From contig NZ_VLLL01000006.1 in the NCBI RefSeq assembly GCF_007994225.1, positions 62,001 through 126,000 on the forward strand: a DNA stretch of 64,000 nt. Direction: 5' to 3'. The stretch comes from Stackebrandtia albiflava. Its GTDB lineage: Bacteria > Actinomycetota > Actinomycetes > Mycobacteriales > Micromonosporaceae. Within the stretch, counting starts at the first letter, position 1. Each line of letters opens with the position of its first letter. A model generated the notes under the pieces. It had not been told where the DNA came from and searched no databases. It saw nothing but the letters and a program-made list of their open reading frames with translations. Shown one piece after another: positions 8,264 to 17,519 of this stretch. The position numbers were made by a program, and so were the translations under genes.

Positions 8264-10243
8264 CTAGATGTCAAGGAACCGAACGTCCCTGGCGTTGCGC
8301 TGGATGAACGATCGACGCGACGACACGTCCTCGCCCATGAGGACGCTGAAGAGCTCGTCGGCGGTTGCCGCGTCGTCGAGTGAAACCTGCAACAGCGCCC
8401 GCGTCGCGGGGTTCATCGTCGTCTCCCACAACTCGGTGTAGTTCATCTCGCCCAGACCCTTGTACCGCTGCACACCGTCGTACTTGCGGGGGTCGGGCTT
8501 GCCCTGGCTCATTCCCAGCTCGATCAGGCCGTCGCGTTCCCGGTCGGAGTACGCGTACTCGACGACGTCGCCCTTGCGGTTCCACTTGATCTTGTACAGC
8601 GGCGGCTGCGACAGGTACACGTGCCCCATCTCCACCAGCGGACGCATGAACCGGAACAGCAGCGTCAACAGCAGGGTGTTGATGTGCTGGCCGTCGACGT
8701 CGGCGTCGGCCATCAGGATGACCTTGTGGTACCGCAACTTCTCGATGTCGAAGTCGTCGTGGATGCCGGTGCCCAGCGCGGTGATGATCGCCTGGACCTC
8801 GTTGTTCTTCAGGACCTTGTCGATCCGGGCCTTCTCGACGTTGAGGATCTTGCCCCGGATCGGGAGGATCGCCTGGGTGCGGGGGTCGCGGCCCTGCTTC
8901 CCGGAGCCACCGGCGGAGTCGCCCTCCACGATGAACATCTCGGACTCGCGAGGGTCGGTGGACTGGCAGTCCGCCAGCTTGCCAGGCATCGACGACGTCT
9001 CCAGCAGGCTCTTGCGGCGGGCGAGCTTGCGGGCCTGCGCGGCGGCCTTGCGGGCCTGCGCGGCGGCGGACGCCTTCTGGATGATCGTCTTGGCCTCGGT
9101 CGGGTTGCGGTCGAACCAGTCGACCAGCCACTCGTTGCACACCTTCTGGACGAAGCTCTTGACCTCGGTGTTGCCGAGTTTGGTCTTCGTCTGGCCCTCG
9201 AACTGCGGTTCGGTGAGTTTCACCGACACGATGGCCGCCAGGCCCTCGCGGATGTCGTCACCCGACAGCCGGTCGTCGCCCTTGAGGAGCTTGCGGTCGG
9301 CGCCGTACCGGTTGACGCAGGTCGTCAACGCGGCCCGGAAACCCTCCTCGTGGGTGCCGCCCTCGTGGGTGTTGATCGCGTTGGCGAAGGTGTAGACGCT
9401 CTCGCCGTAGGACTCGTTCCACTGCATCGCGACCTCGACGGACATGCCGGTGTCCTCGGCCTCGAACATGACGACCGACTTGTGGAGCGCGTTCTTGGTC
9501 GCGTTGAGGTGCCGGACGAAGTCGGCGATGCCCTCCTCGTACTGGAAGACGACCTCGCGGGGCTTGGAGTCCTCCTCGGCCTCGGCGCGGGGACGCTCGT
9601 CACGCAGCACGATCTTGAGGCCCTTGTTCAGGAACGCGTACTCCTGGAGCCGGCGGTAGATCGTCTCGAAGTTGTAGACGGTGGTCTCGAAGATCGTGTC
9701 GTCGGGCCAGAAACTCACCGAGGAACCCGTGCGGTCGGTGGCCTCGCCCTTCTCCAGTTGCCCGGGAACGGCGTTCTTGTACTGCTGCCGCCACACCGAA
9801 CCCGACTTGTGGATCTCCACCTCCAGCCGGGTACTGAGCGCGTTCACCACCGACACGCCGACGCCGTGGAGACCACCGGAGACCGCGTAGGACTTGCTGT
9901 CGAACTTGCCGCCGGCGTGGAGGACGGTCAACGCCACCTCGACACCCGGCTTCTTCAGCTTGGGGTGCAGGTCGACCGGGAAGCCGCGGCCGTTGTCGAT
10001 CACCCGGATGCCGTTGTCGGCCAGGATGGTGACGTCGATGGTGTCGCAGTATCCGGCCAGCGCCTCGTCCACGGCGTTGTCGACGACCTCCCACACGAGG
10101 TGGTGGAGGCCGCGTTCCCCCGTCGAGCCGATGTACATACCGGGACGCTTGCGGACCGCCTCCAACCCCTCCAGGACGGTCAGCGACCCGGCGTTGTAAT
10201 CCTGCTGCTGTTTCGCCGCCACCAAGTACTCCCTTGTGTTCAC
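8264..10243 (-). CDS. gyrB: DNA gyrase subunit B
   Basis: The 659-residue ATPase subunit of gyrase. The GHKL ATPase region has [22 protein letters not shown] and [14 protein letters not shown]. The TOPRIM region has the metal-binding EGDSAGG and the DxD site [11 protein letters not shown], with PLRGK-type [15 protein letters not shown] between them. It starts at GTG 10243; the first domain residues ([25 protein letters not shown] region) match the family start. A 185-bp leader separates it from the dciA-like gene, so it may have its own promoter. Confidence 0.99.
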   Translation of the reverse strand: MNTREYLVAAKQQQDYNAGSLTVLEGLEAVRKRPGMYIGSTGERGLHHLVWEVVDNAVDEALAGYCDTIDVTILADNGIRVIDNGRGFPVDLHPKLKKPGVEVALTVLHAGGKFDSKSYAVSGGLHGVGVSVVNALSTRLEVEIHKSGSVWRQQYKNAVPGQLEKGEATDRTGSSVSFWPDDTIFETTVYNFETIYRRLQEYAFLNKGLKIVLRDERPRAEAEEDSKPREVVFQYEEGIADFVRHLNATKNALHKSVVMFEAEDTGMSVEVAMQWNESYGESVYTFANAINTHEGGTHEEGFRAALTTCVNRYGADRKLLKGDDRLSGDDIREGLAAIVSVKLTEPQFEGQTKTKLGNTEVKSFVQKVCNEWLVDWFDRNPTEAKTIIQKASAAAQARKAAAQARKLARRKSLLETSSMPGKLADCQSTDPRESEMFIVEGDSAGGSGKQGRDPRTQAILPIRGKILNVEKARIDKVLKNNEVQAIITALGTGIHDDFDIEKLRYHKVILMADADVDGQHINTLLLTLLFRFMRPLVEMGHVYLSQPPLYKIKWNRKGDVVEYAYSDRERDGLIELGMSQGKPDPRKYDGVQRYKGLGEMNYTELWETTMNPATRALLQVSLDDAATADELFSVLMGEDVSSRRSFIQRNARDVRFLDI

Positions 10244-10428
10244 CTATGAGCTGTGGGCCACATCACCGCCGGGCGCTGTGAGCGAATCACCGCGTCCGCC
10301 GCAGATGCGACTCGTCCAATCTTACTTGGGCCGTCCGACAACAAGGCACAGCGCGCCCCTTGACTCGCCAGTGAGCGACCGAAAACCGACCGACGTACCC
10401 CCCTGCGCGGGTCAAGGCCGGAAATCCG

Positions 10429-10854
10429 TCATCGCCAGTCGTCGCGCGACCCACCGAACCGGACCCGCCGGGGACCCGACACGTACGACGGCTGCGACGG
10501 CCCCTGCACCCTGATCCGGTCGACGACCCCGGGCCCCACCTCACCGGCCAGCCTGGCCAGCATCTGGGCCTTGAACAGCCGCAGTTGCGTCGCCCACGCC
10601 GAGGACTCCGCCTCCACGATCAGCTCACCGTCCTGGCACGCGACCGGGCGGCAGTGCGCCGCCACCTCCTGCCCCACCAGCTCGGGCCACCGCGCGAACA
10701 GGCCGGCGTGCGCGGCGGGCCGCCGCCACCCCCGGTCCTTCACCAGCTTGCCCAGCACGTCACCGAGCAGCTGCGGGTCACGGTCGTCCGGTCCCGGACC
10801 CGACCAGCCGCCGCGCCTGCGCCGCCGAGGACGCCGAGACGACTCATACGACAC
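10429..10854 (-). CDS. DciA-like (DUF721) replication protein
   Basis: The 141-residue protein has an Arg-rich N-terminal tail (RRPRRRRRGG) and then the DUF721 core: LGDVLGKLVKDRGW, FARWPELVGQEVAAHCRPVA, GELIVEAESSAWATQLRLFK. DciA proteins are the ancestral loaders of the replicative helicase DnaB in bacteria lacking DnaC or DnaI, so this is a plausible helicase loader next to the origin. Its GTG start overlaps the recF stop by 11 nt (GTGTCGTATGA), implying translational coupling. Confidence 0.88.
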   Translation of the reverse strand: MSYESSRRPRRRRRGGWSGPGPDDRDPQLLGDVLGKLVKDRGWRRPAAHAGLFARWPELVGQEVAAHCRPVACQDGELIVEAESSAWATQLRLFKAQMLARLAGEVGPGVVDRIRVQGPSQPSYVSGPRRVRFGGSRDDWR

Positions 10855-11980
10855 GGTTCACCTCCCCGTCACAGATGTCGAACCGGCCACCCGTCATCGC
10901 GGCCGGGACGTCCTCGGCGACCGCACACGTCACCAACACCTGTGGGGCGTGCGTCACCATGGCCGCCAGTCGTTCCCGCCGGTCGGTGTCGAGCTCGGCG
11001 AACACGTCGTCGAGGATCAACACCGGCGACACCGCCTCGGCCCGCAGCAGCTCGGCCGCGCCCAGCCGCAACGCCAACGCGTACGACCAGGACTCGCCGT
11101 GACTGGCGTAACCCTTCGCGGGCAGGTCACCGAGCCGCAACAGCAGGTCGTCGCGGTGCGGACCGACCAGCGTGGTACCTCGTTCGGTCTCACGGGCCCT
11201 GGCCGCCGCCAGCGCCGCCGCCAACCGGGCCGTCAACAGGTCCCGGTCGGGACTCAACGGTTCCGCGTCGGCCCACGCCGCCTGATACGTCATCTGCGGC
11301 CGGCCACGACCGGCACTGACCGCGTCGTACGCCTTCACCACGTACGGCGACAGGCTCTCCAGCAACGCCAACCGGCCCGCCAGCAGGTCCGCGCCGTGTT
11401 GCGCCAGGTGCCGGTCCCAGATGTCGAGGGTGTGCAGGTCGGTGTTGCCCCGCCCACCGGTCTTCCTCGCCAGGTAGGCGGTACGCAGCAGGGTGTTGCG
11501 TTGCCTGACCACCCGCTCGTAGTCGGCGCGGACCCCCGCGAACCGGGGATGCCGCGCGATCAGGAGTTCGTCCAGCATGCGGCGCCGCTGCTCCGGCTCA
11601 CCCCGCACCAGGCTCAGATCCTCCGGCGCGAACACGACCGCCTTGAGGACCCCGATCAGGTCCCGGGCGCGCGGCAGCGGGCTGCGGTTGAGCCTCGCCC
11701 GGTTCGACTTCCCGGGTTGGATCGTCAGATCGGCGCGCAACTCACGGCCCTCGTGACCGATCGCGGCCCGGATCACCGCCGACTCCGCGCCGTGCCTCAC
11801 CAGCGGCGCGTCACCCGCGACCCGGTGGCTGGCACCGGTGGCGAGGTACCCCACCGACTCCACCAGGTTCGTCTTGCCGTGCCCGTTGGGACCCACCAGG
11901 ACACTCGGCCCCTCCGGGAACGTCACGTCCACCTGGGACCAGGACCGGAAGTCCGTCAACTGCAGTCGGCGCACATGCAT
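10844..11980 (-). CDS. recF: DNA replication and repair protein RecF
   Basis: A 378-residue SMC-like ATPase that helps load RecA at gaps. Walker A is GPNGHGKT (residues 30-37), the signature region contains LVGPHRDDLLL, and Walker B is ILDDVFAELD. ATG 11980 (MHVRRLQLTDFRSW) is the conserved start; the open frame upstream is low-complexity. It lies 59 bp after gnd and overlaps the dciA-like gene. Confidence 0.98.
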   Translation of the reverse strand: MHVRRLQLTDFRSWSQVDVTFPEGPSVLVGPNGHGKTNLVESVGYLATGASHRVAGDAPLVRHGAESAVIRAAIGHEGRELRADLTIQPGKSNRARLNRSPLPRARDLIGVLKAVVFAPEDLSLVRGEPEQRRRMLDELLIARHPRFAGVRADYERVVRQRNTLLRTAYLARKTGGRGNTDLHTLDIWDRHLAQHGADLLAGRLALLESLSPYVVKAYDAVSAGRGRPQMTYQAAWADAEPLSPDRDLLTARLAAALAAARARETERGTTLVGPHRDDLLLRLGDLPAKGYASHGESWSYALALRLGAAELLRAEAVSPVLILDDVFAELDTDRRERLAAMVTHAPQVLVTCAVAEDVPAAMTGGRFDICDGEVNRVV

Positions 11981-12039
11981 CGCGATGACCCGCCTTCCGT
12001 CCGGTCGACTCGTGCCGCGGAACCGCCCGACGGGCGGGT

Positions 12040-12927
12040 TCAGGCGGGCGTCTCCCGGTTCTTCACCGCGTGCCCGCCGAACTGGTTGCGCAACGCCGCC
12101 ACCGCCTTCATGGTCGGCGAATCGTCCTGCCGGGACGCGAACCGCGCGTACAGCGACGCCGCGATCGCGGGGGTGGGAACCGCCAGTCGGATCGACTCCT
12201 CGACGGTCCAACGGCCCTCACCGGAGTCGGGGGCGTAACCGGCGATGCGGTCCAGGTTCGGGTCCTCGTCGAGCGCCCGGTCCAACAGGTCCAACAGCCA
12301 GGAGCGCACAACGGTACCCTCCCGCCACGACTTGAAGACCGCGGGGACGTCGGTGACGAACTCGCTGGCCGCGAGCAGCTCGTACCCCTCGGCGTACGCC
12401 TGCATCAGGCCGTACTCGATGCCGTTGTGCACCATCTTCGCGTAGTGGCCCGCACCGACACCGCCCGCGTGCACGAAGCCGTACTCACCCGGCGGCTTCA
12501 GCGAGTCGAAGATCGGCATGAGACGTTCCACGTGGGCGTCCTCACCGCCGACCATCAACGCGTAGCCGTTCTCCGCGCCCCACACGCCGCCCGAGACACC
12601 GACGTCGACGTAGCCGACACCGTGCGCGGCCAGCATCGCCGCGTGCTCGGCGTCGTCACTGAACCGGGAGTTCCCGCCGTCGACGACGACGTCCCCCTCC
12701 GACAGCAGGTCACCCAGGGCCGCGACCGTCTGCCGGGTCGGGTCACCCGAGGGCACCATCACCCACACCGCGCGGGGCGCCGCCAACCGCGACACGAGGT
12801 CGGCCAGGTCGGCGGCGTCACTGAGGCCGGGGTCCGTGTCGTATCCGACGACGTCGTGTCCGGCGGCGCGCAACCTGGTGCGCATGTTGCCGCCCATCTT
12901 GCCCAGGCCGATGATGCCGAGCTGCAT
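12040..12927 (-). CDS. gnd: 6-phosphogluconate dehydrogenase, short decarboxylating type
   Basis: A 295-residue enzyme oxidising 6-phosphogluconate to ribulose 5-phosphate and CO2 in the pentose phosphate pathway. The nucleotide fold begins MQLGIIGLGKMGGNM (GLGKMG motif). Conserved blocks are VVVDGGNSRF, DVGVSGGVWGAENGYALMVGG and the catalytic Lys/Asn in AKMVHNGIEYGLMQAYAEG. The length of about 300 residues marks the short GntZ/YqeC type, often NAD-dependent. GGAGGAG upstream fixes ATG 12927. Its place between dnaN and recF is typical of some actinobacterial orders. Confidence 0.95.
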   Translation of the reverse strand: MQLGIIGLGKMGGNMRTRLRAAGHDVVGYDTDPGLSDAADLADLVSRLAAPRAVWVMVPSGDPTRQTVAALGDLLSEGDVVVDGGNSRFSDDAEHAAMLAAHGVGYVDVGVSGGVWGAENGYALMVGGEDAHVERLMPIFDSLKPPGEYGFVHAGGVGAGHYAKMVHNGIEYGLMQAYAEGYELLAASEFVTDVPAVFKSWREGTVVRSWLLDLLDRALDEDPNLDRIAGYAPDSGEGRWTVEESIRLAVPTPAIAASLYARFASRQDDSPTMKAVAALRNQFGGHAVKNRETPA

Positions 12928-12952
12928 CGAGGTCTCCTCCCGAGGAGTGGGG

Positions 12953-14095
12953 TCAGCTGTCGAAACGCAGCGGCTGGAGCATGTACCGGTAGCCGCCGTA
13001 GTCGTTGGTGTCGTCCTCGGAGAGCCTGCCACCGGTCAACACGACCGGCTTACCCGGCTGGGTGAACGAGAACACCGCCTGCGGTGCGGAGATCGCCGAC
13101 AGGCCGTCCAGCAGGTACTGGGGGTTGAACGCGACCTTCATCGGTTCACCGTCGTACTGGCAGTCCAGGCCCTCGGACGCCTTCGCGTCCTCCGCGCCCC
13201 CGGCCTCCACGACCAGGCCGTCGCTGTCGAAACTCAACCGCAGCTGCGAGTTGCGTTCGGCGACCAGCGACACCCGGCGCGCCACCGCGCCCAGTTCCGC
13301 CGCGGCCACCCGCAGCTCCGCCGCGAACGTCGCCGGCAGCAGGGACCGCAGTGGCGGCAGTTGACCGTCCAGCACCCGGCTCGTGGTGCGGCGTCCGGCC
13401 GCGGCGAACCCGACCATGCCGACGCCGCCGGCCGACGCGTCCGGGACCGCGATCGTGACGTCGCCGCCCCGCGCGCCGAGCGCCTTCGCGGTGTCCGAGA
13501 GCGCCTTGGCGGGGATGAGCGTCGTGACCTCCAGGTCACCGTCGTCGGGCCGCCAGTCGAGGTCCTTGATCGCCATCCGGTACCGGTCGGTCGCCAGCAG
13601 CGACAGGCCGCTGGGGGTCAGTTCGATCTGGACACCGGTCATCGTGGGGAGCGTGTCGTCCTTGCCGGCGGCGACGGCGGTCTGCGCGACGGCGGCGGCG
13701 AAGGCGGCGGCGTCGACGGTCCCGACCGCGCCGGGCATGTCCGGCAGCGCCGGGTAATCCTCGACCGGCATCGTGGGGAGCGTGAACCGGGCACTTCCGC
13801 AGGTCAGCTCCACGTGGCTGCCCTCGGCGGCGATGTCGACGGGCTTGGCGGGCAACGCCTTGACGATCTCGGCCAGCAGCTTGCCCGAGACCAGGGCGGA
13901 TCCGGACGAGTCGGCGGACACGTCGAGCGTCACCTGGCTGGAGACCTCGTAGTCGAAACCGGAGATCGTCAACCGGCCGTCGGTGATCGACAGCAGAGCT
14001 CCGGCGAGTACCGGGACCGACGGCCGCACCGGCAGGCTCTTGGCGGTCCATGCGACGGCGTCGGCCAACGCGTCGCGATCGACTCGAAGCTTCAT
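12953..14095 (-). CDS. dnaN: DNA polymerase III beta subunit (sliding clamp)
   Basis: The 380-residue ring clamp that tethers polymerase III to DNA. It starts MKLRVDRDALADAVAW, the usual DnaN opening, and contains three similar clamp folds; ATDRYRMAIKDL and the C-terminal YMLQPLR are family hallmarks. ATG 14095 is preceded by GAAGGAG at a good distance. It reads away from oriC, with dnaA on the far side, as in most actinobacteria. Confidence 0.98.
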   Translation of the reverse strand: MKLRVDRDALADAVAWTAKSLPVRPSVPVLAGALLSITDGRLTISGFDYEVSSQVTLDVSADSSGSALVSGKLLAEIVKALPAKPVDIAAEGSHVELTCGSARFTLPTMPVEDYPALPDMPGAVGTVDAAAFAAAVAQTAVAAGKDDTLPTMTGVQIELTPSGLSLLATDRYRMAIKDLDWRPDDGDLEVTTLIPAKALSDTAKALGARGGDVTIAVPDASAGGVGMVGFAAAGRRTTSRVLDGQLPPLRSLLPATFAAELRVAAAELGAVARRVSLVAERNSQLRLSFDSDGLVVEAGGAEDAKASEGLDCQYDGEPMKVAFNPQYLLDGLSAISAPQAVFSFTQPGKPVVLTGGRLSEDDTNDYGGYRYMLQPLRFDS

Positions 14096-14240
14096 GGGTC
14101 TTACTCCTTCGCGTGCCCCTCGATGAAAGCACCATGCTGCCACGTCCCGGTAGGCCGGGTGTCACCGATCTGGCATGGAACGGCCACTCGCGCCGACGAT
14201 CCGAAAACCCGTGAGCGGCCGCCGATCCGATCGGCGCGGG

Positions 14241-14650
14241 TTTTCCACATCGTCATTAATAGATTTTTTCCCCTATAGGTAAATACCGTAGTCGTATTGA
14301 GTCCTGTGGAAACTGTGGAAAACCGACGTATTCACAGCTCAACACGGTCGGGTGGCTGTGGATTTCATGTGGATGAAACTGTGGAAAAACCCGGAGTTAT
14401 CCACAGTTCCACAGCCGGGGCCGAGTTATCCACATTCGTCCACAGGACTGTCCACAGGTTATACACAGGTTTTCCACAGCACCTGTGGACGAACCGGAAT
14501 GGTTTTCCACACGATATCCACACCGTTCTCCACAGATTTCGGCCGGTTATGCACAGGTTACCCACAGGTTTATCCACACCTCCTGTGGAAAACCGAAGCC
14601 GCCCACGGCCTCTCCACGGGCCCGCGACGGCGTCCCCGGCGCCGTCCACA
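14241..14650. other. Chromosomal replication origin oriC
   Basis: The dnaN-dnaA intergenic region (14096-14769) has no gene; its frames carry spurious translations of the repeated boxes. An AT-rich stretch at 14254-14302 (ATTAATAGATTTTTTCCCC, then CTATAGGTAAATA) is the likely unwinding element. About 20 DnaA-box-like 9-mers are visible. TTATCCACA is exact at 14397-14405, 14426-14434 and 14570-14578. Near matches include TTTTCCACA at 14241, 14470 and 14503, TTATACACA at 14459, TTATGCACA at 14547, TTACCCACA at 14558, ATATCCACA at 14514 and CTGTCCACA at 14448. Reverse-strand forms such as TGTGGAAAA occur at 14314, 14380 and 14584. Confidence 0.92.
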
Positions 14651-14769
14651 GCCCGGAAATCACCCTTTCGGGCCATACCCCACCCGCCGAACGACCACCG
14701 CTGGAAACACCGAACGCGCCGCGTCCACCGACACGGCGCGCCCTCGTCACGGACCGGCGGGCCCGGAGT

Positions 14770-16356
14770 TCAGTCCCCCTGCAACTTCAACCGGTTCGTC
14801 AACTCCGCGATCTGGTTGTACAACGACCGCTTCTCCGCCATCTGTTTACGGATCTTGCGATCCGCGTGCATCACCGTCGTGTGGTCCCTGCCCCCGAAGG
14901 CCTGACCGATCCTGGGAAGCGACAGGTCCGTCAACTCCCGGCACAGGTACATCGCGACCTGCCTCGCGTTCACCAACACCCGGGACCGCGAATGCCCCCG
15001 CAGATCGGTGTCACTGACCCCGAAGTACTCCGCCGTCGCGGTCATGATGTCCTCGGCGGTGACGTCCGGGCTCTCCCCCTCCGGAATGAAGTCCTGCAAC
15101 ACCTCCTGCGCCAGCGCCAGGTCCACCGGCTTACGGGTCAGGCTCGCGTACGCCGTCACCCGGATCAGCGCGCCCTCCAACTCCCGGATCGAATGGTTGA
15201 TCCGCGACGCGATGAACTCCAACGCGTCCGGAGGCGCGGCCAACCGCTCCTGCGCCGCCTTCTTCTGAAGGATCGCGATCCGGGTCTCCAGGTCCGGCGG
15301 CTGCACGTCCGCCAACAGACCCCACTCGAAGCGGGTCCGCAACCGGTCCTCCAGCGTCGACAACTGCCTCGGTGAACGGTCGGACGTGATCACCAACTGC
15401 TTGTTCGCGTTGTGCAGCGTGTTGAAGGTGTGGAAGAACTCCTCCTGCGTACGCTCCGCCCGCTCCAGGAACTGGATGTCGTCGATCAACAGGATGTCCA
15501 CGTCGCGGTAACGCCGCTGGAACGCCTGCCGCTTGTCGTCGCGCAACGAGTTGATGAAGTCGTTCGTGAACTCCTCCGTCGACACGTACCGCACCGTGTT
15601 GGCGTTACCGAGGTTCTGCGCGTAATGCCCGATCGCGTGCAACAGGTGCGTCTTCCCCAGACCCGACGCGCCGTAGATGAACAGCGGGTTGTACGCCTTC
15701 GCGGGCGACTCCGCCACCGCCACCGCCGCGGCGTGCGCGAACCGGTTCGACGAACCGATCACGAAGGTGTCGAAGCTGTACTTCGGGTTCAACCGGCTCG
15801 CCTGCGCCACCGGCGGCGTCGCCTGCCGGGGCTCGCTCCGGAACACCCCGGTACGTTCCGGAGCCGGATCGGCCGCCGGCGGAGGCGGCACCATCGGTGC
15901 CGCGGAGCGCGGCGCCGGCGGCGTCGCCCGAGGCCCCGGCCCCAGCACCGAGGTGTCGAACAACGGCGGCGGCAACCCCGCCGACCGCGACGACGACCGG
16001 GACGCCTCCTGCCGCGCGGGCGGCGCCGGAGGAGCCGGTTCGGGCTCCGGATAGCGCGGGGCGGCCGCCTGCCGCGGCGGCGTCGGAGCCGCGGGCTCCG
16101 CCGAGGCACGCACGGTGACCGCGATCTGTACCGACCGGCCGAGACGACGCGTGAGGGCATCCGTTAGCATCGGCCGCAACCGAGACTCGAACGCTTCACG
16201 GGCGAACTGGTGGGGTGCGGCGATGATCACAGTGTCTTCGAACAATCCCAGCGGCTGAGTCACCGCCAACCACGCCCGCTGCTGGCCCGAGAGGGATTCA
16301 TCGCCAAGCTCCGCGGTCATGGCCGCCCATGCCGTGTGGAGTTCGTCCTGACTCAC
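14770..16356 (-). CDS. dnaA: Chromosomal replication initiator DnaA
   Basis: A 528-residue AAA+ initiator that binds DnaA boxes and opens oriC. Domain I is about residues 1-85. A long Pro/Ala/Arg-rich domain II follows (about 85-188), much longer than in E. coli but usual in high-GC actinobacteria. The AAA+ core has Walker A GASGLGKT (229-236) and Walker B ILLIDDIQFL, and domain IV has the signature GRDHTTVMHADRKIR. GTG 16356 (SQDELHTAW) is preceded by GAGGGG; the frame upstream is only DnaA-box translation. A box cluster upstream suggests autoregulation. Confidence 0.97.
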   Translation of the reverse strand: MSQDELHTAWAAMTAELGDESLSGQQRAWLAVTQPLGLFEDTVIIAAPHQFAREAFESRLRPMLTDALTRRLGRSVQIAVTVRASAEPAAPTPPRQAAAPRYPEPEPAPPAPPARQEASRSSSRSAGLPPPLFDTSVLGPGPRATPPAPRSAAPMVPPPPAADPAPERTGVFRSEPRQATPPVAQASRLNPKYSFDTFVIGSSNRFAHAAAVAVAESPAKAYNPLFIYGASGLGKTHLLHAIGHYAQNLGNANTVRYVSTEEFTNDFINSLRDDKRQAFQRRYRDVDILLIDDIQFLERAERTQEEFFHTFNTLHNANKQLVITSDRSPRQLSTLEDRLRTRFEWGLLADVQPPDLETRIAILQKKAAQERLAAPPDALEFIASRINHSIRELEGALIRVTAYASLTRKPVDLALAQEVLQDFIPEGESPDVTAEDIMTATAEYFGVSDTDLRGHSRSRVLVNARQVAMYLCRELTDLSLPRIGQAFGGRDHTTVMHADRKIRKQMAEKRSLYNQIAELTNRLKLQGD

Positions 16357-16383
16357 CGCTGACCCCTCATCCTTCGCGGAACG

Positions 16384-16592
16384 TTGTCCACAGGTTATCC
16401 ACAGGCCGCCCGCCCGCTGCGTGTGCGGTGGTCCCAACTGTGATCTTGATGAGCCCCGACCTATCTGACCTGTGGATTCACGCCTGGAAACCGGTCCGGC
16501 GACCGCCCGCCGACGCTCCGGGAAACGCCCGGCGAGCTGCGCCGACACCCGGTTATCCACAGGGCCTGTGGATAACCGGGCGGTTGTCCACA
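16384..16592. promoter_or_regulatory. DnaA-box cluster upstream of dnaA
   Basis: The dnaA-rpmH gap (16357-16739) contains TTGTCCACA at 16384-16392, TTATCCACA at 16395-16403, TTATCCACA at 16553-16561, TGTGGATAA at 16567-16575 and TTGTCCACA at 16584-16592. The boxes at 16553 and 16567 form a perfect 16-bp inverted repeat with a 1-bp centre (16548-16580). All lie where dnaA and rpmH transcripts begin, so they probably give DnaA autoregulation. I see no gene in the gap. Confidence 0.8.
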
Positions 16593-16739
16593 GGGCGGTG
16601 ACCTGCCGTTCGGCCCTCACCTGCCGGATTCTCCCGAGGTGACGGCCGGTACGATCGCGAGGTTGTCCATTGGCGGGCTGCTAGCCTGGGTGGGCGGCAC
16701 CGAACGCCACAACAACCCTTATCAACGTGGAGAGCACTC

Positions 16740-16877
16740 GTGAGCAAGCGCACCTTTCAGCCCAACAACCGCCGTCGCGCAAAGACCCACGGTTTCCGGC
16801 TGCGCATGCGCACCCGCGCCGGCCGCGCCATCGTCGCCGCCCGCCGCCGTCGCGGCCGTGCCCGCCTGACCGCTTAA
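16740..16877 (+). CDS. rpmH: Ribosomal protein bL34
   Basis: A 45-residue, very basic protein of the large ribosomal subunit: [20 protein letters not shown], then [23 protein letters not shown]. It starts at GTG 16740 with GGAGA 7 bp upstream and ends TAA 16877. It stands divergent from dnaA and heads the rpmH-rnpA-yidD-yidC-jag-rsmG run. Confidence 0.98.
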   Translation: MSKRTFQPNNRRRAKTHGFRLRMRTRAGRAIVAARRRRGRARLTA

Positions 16878-16899
16878 TCCGGGCCCCACGGGACATCCG

Positions 16900-17250
16900 G
16901 TGTTGCCGGCAGCCGCTCGGGTCCGGCGCAGCGCCGACTTCTCGGCGGTGCTCAGACACGGCCGCCGCGCCAGGCGCGGCGGCGTCGTCGTGCACGCCGG
17001 ACGCCGAGCCGACCCTCACCCCACGGGTGCACGGGTCGGCTTCGTCGTCAGCAAGGCCGTCGGCGGCGCGGTCACCAGGAACCTGGTCAAACGGCGCCTG
17101 CGGCACCTGGCCGCACAGCACCTCCCCGACTGGCCCGCCGACACCGACTTCGTGGTCCGCGCGCTGCCCGACGCCGCCACGGCCGGGTACGACCGACTGG
17201 ACGACGACCTCACCGCGGCGGTCGCCGCGACACTCCGGCGGCGGCAGTGA
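16900..17250 (+). CDS. rnpA: Ribonuclease P protein component
   Basis: A 116-residue basic protein that helps the RNase P RNA cut tRNA 5' leaders. The family opening is [17 protein letters not shown], and the RNR-type helix appears as [15 protein letters not shown]; a [15 protein letters not shown] block precedes it. It starts at GTG 16900, 22 bp after rpmH, and its TGA overlaps the GTG of yidD by 4 bp. Confidence 0.95.
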   Translation: MLPAAARVRRSADFSAVLRHGRRARRGGVVVHAGRRADPHPTGARVGFVVSKAVGGAVTRNLVKRRLRHLAAQHLPDWPADTDFVVRALPDAATAGYDRLDDDLTAAVAATLRRRQ

Positions 17251-17483
17251 CCCCGACGGCCCGGATCCTGACGTGGCCCATCGTCGCGTACCGTCGATGG
17301 ATCAGCCCCGCACTACCGGACCGTTGCCGGTTCCATCCCACCTGTAGCGCCTATGCCGTGGAGGCGCTACAGACGCACGGCGCCGCCCGCGGCGCATGGT
17401 TGACCCTGAAGAGACTGGGACGGTGCCAGCCGTTCCACCCGGGTGGATTCGATCCGGTCCCCACGGCACCTGATCGACCTTGA
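17247..17483 (+). CDS. yidD: Membrane protein insertion efficiency factor YidD
   Basis: A 78-residue member of the YidD family, linked to membrane insertion of proteins with YidC. The family core is seen as [20 protein letters not shown], then [22 protein letters not shown] and [14 protein letters not shown] with three conserved Cys. It starts at GTG 17247 overlapping rnpA (GTGA) and lies 36 bp upstream of yidC. Confidence 0.95.
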   Translation: MTPTARILTWPIVAYRRWISPALPDRCRFHPTCSAYAVEALQTHGAARGAWLTLKRLGRCQPFHPGGFDPVPTAPDRP

Positions 17484-17519
17484 GAGAGCGCAGATGACTG
17501 AAACGACCGGAGTCGGCCG

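Noticed and set aside
8621-10249. 542-codon open frame on the plus strand
   Set aside because: Antisense shadow of gyrB with no motif or start signal.
14297-15375. Several open frames across oriC
   Set aside because: Their translations are made of repeated DnaA boxes (for example Ser-Thr-Gly and Leu-Trp-Ile-Thr patterns) and run antisense into dnaA.
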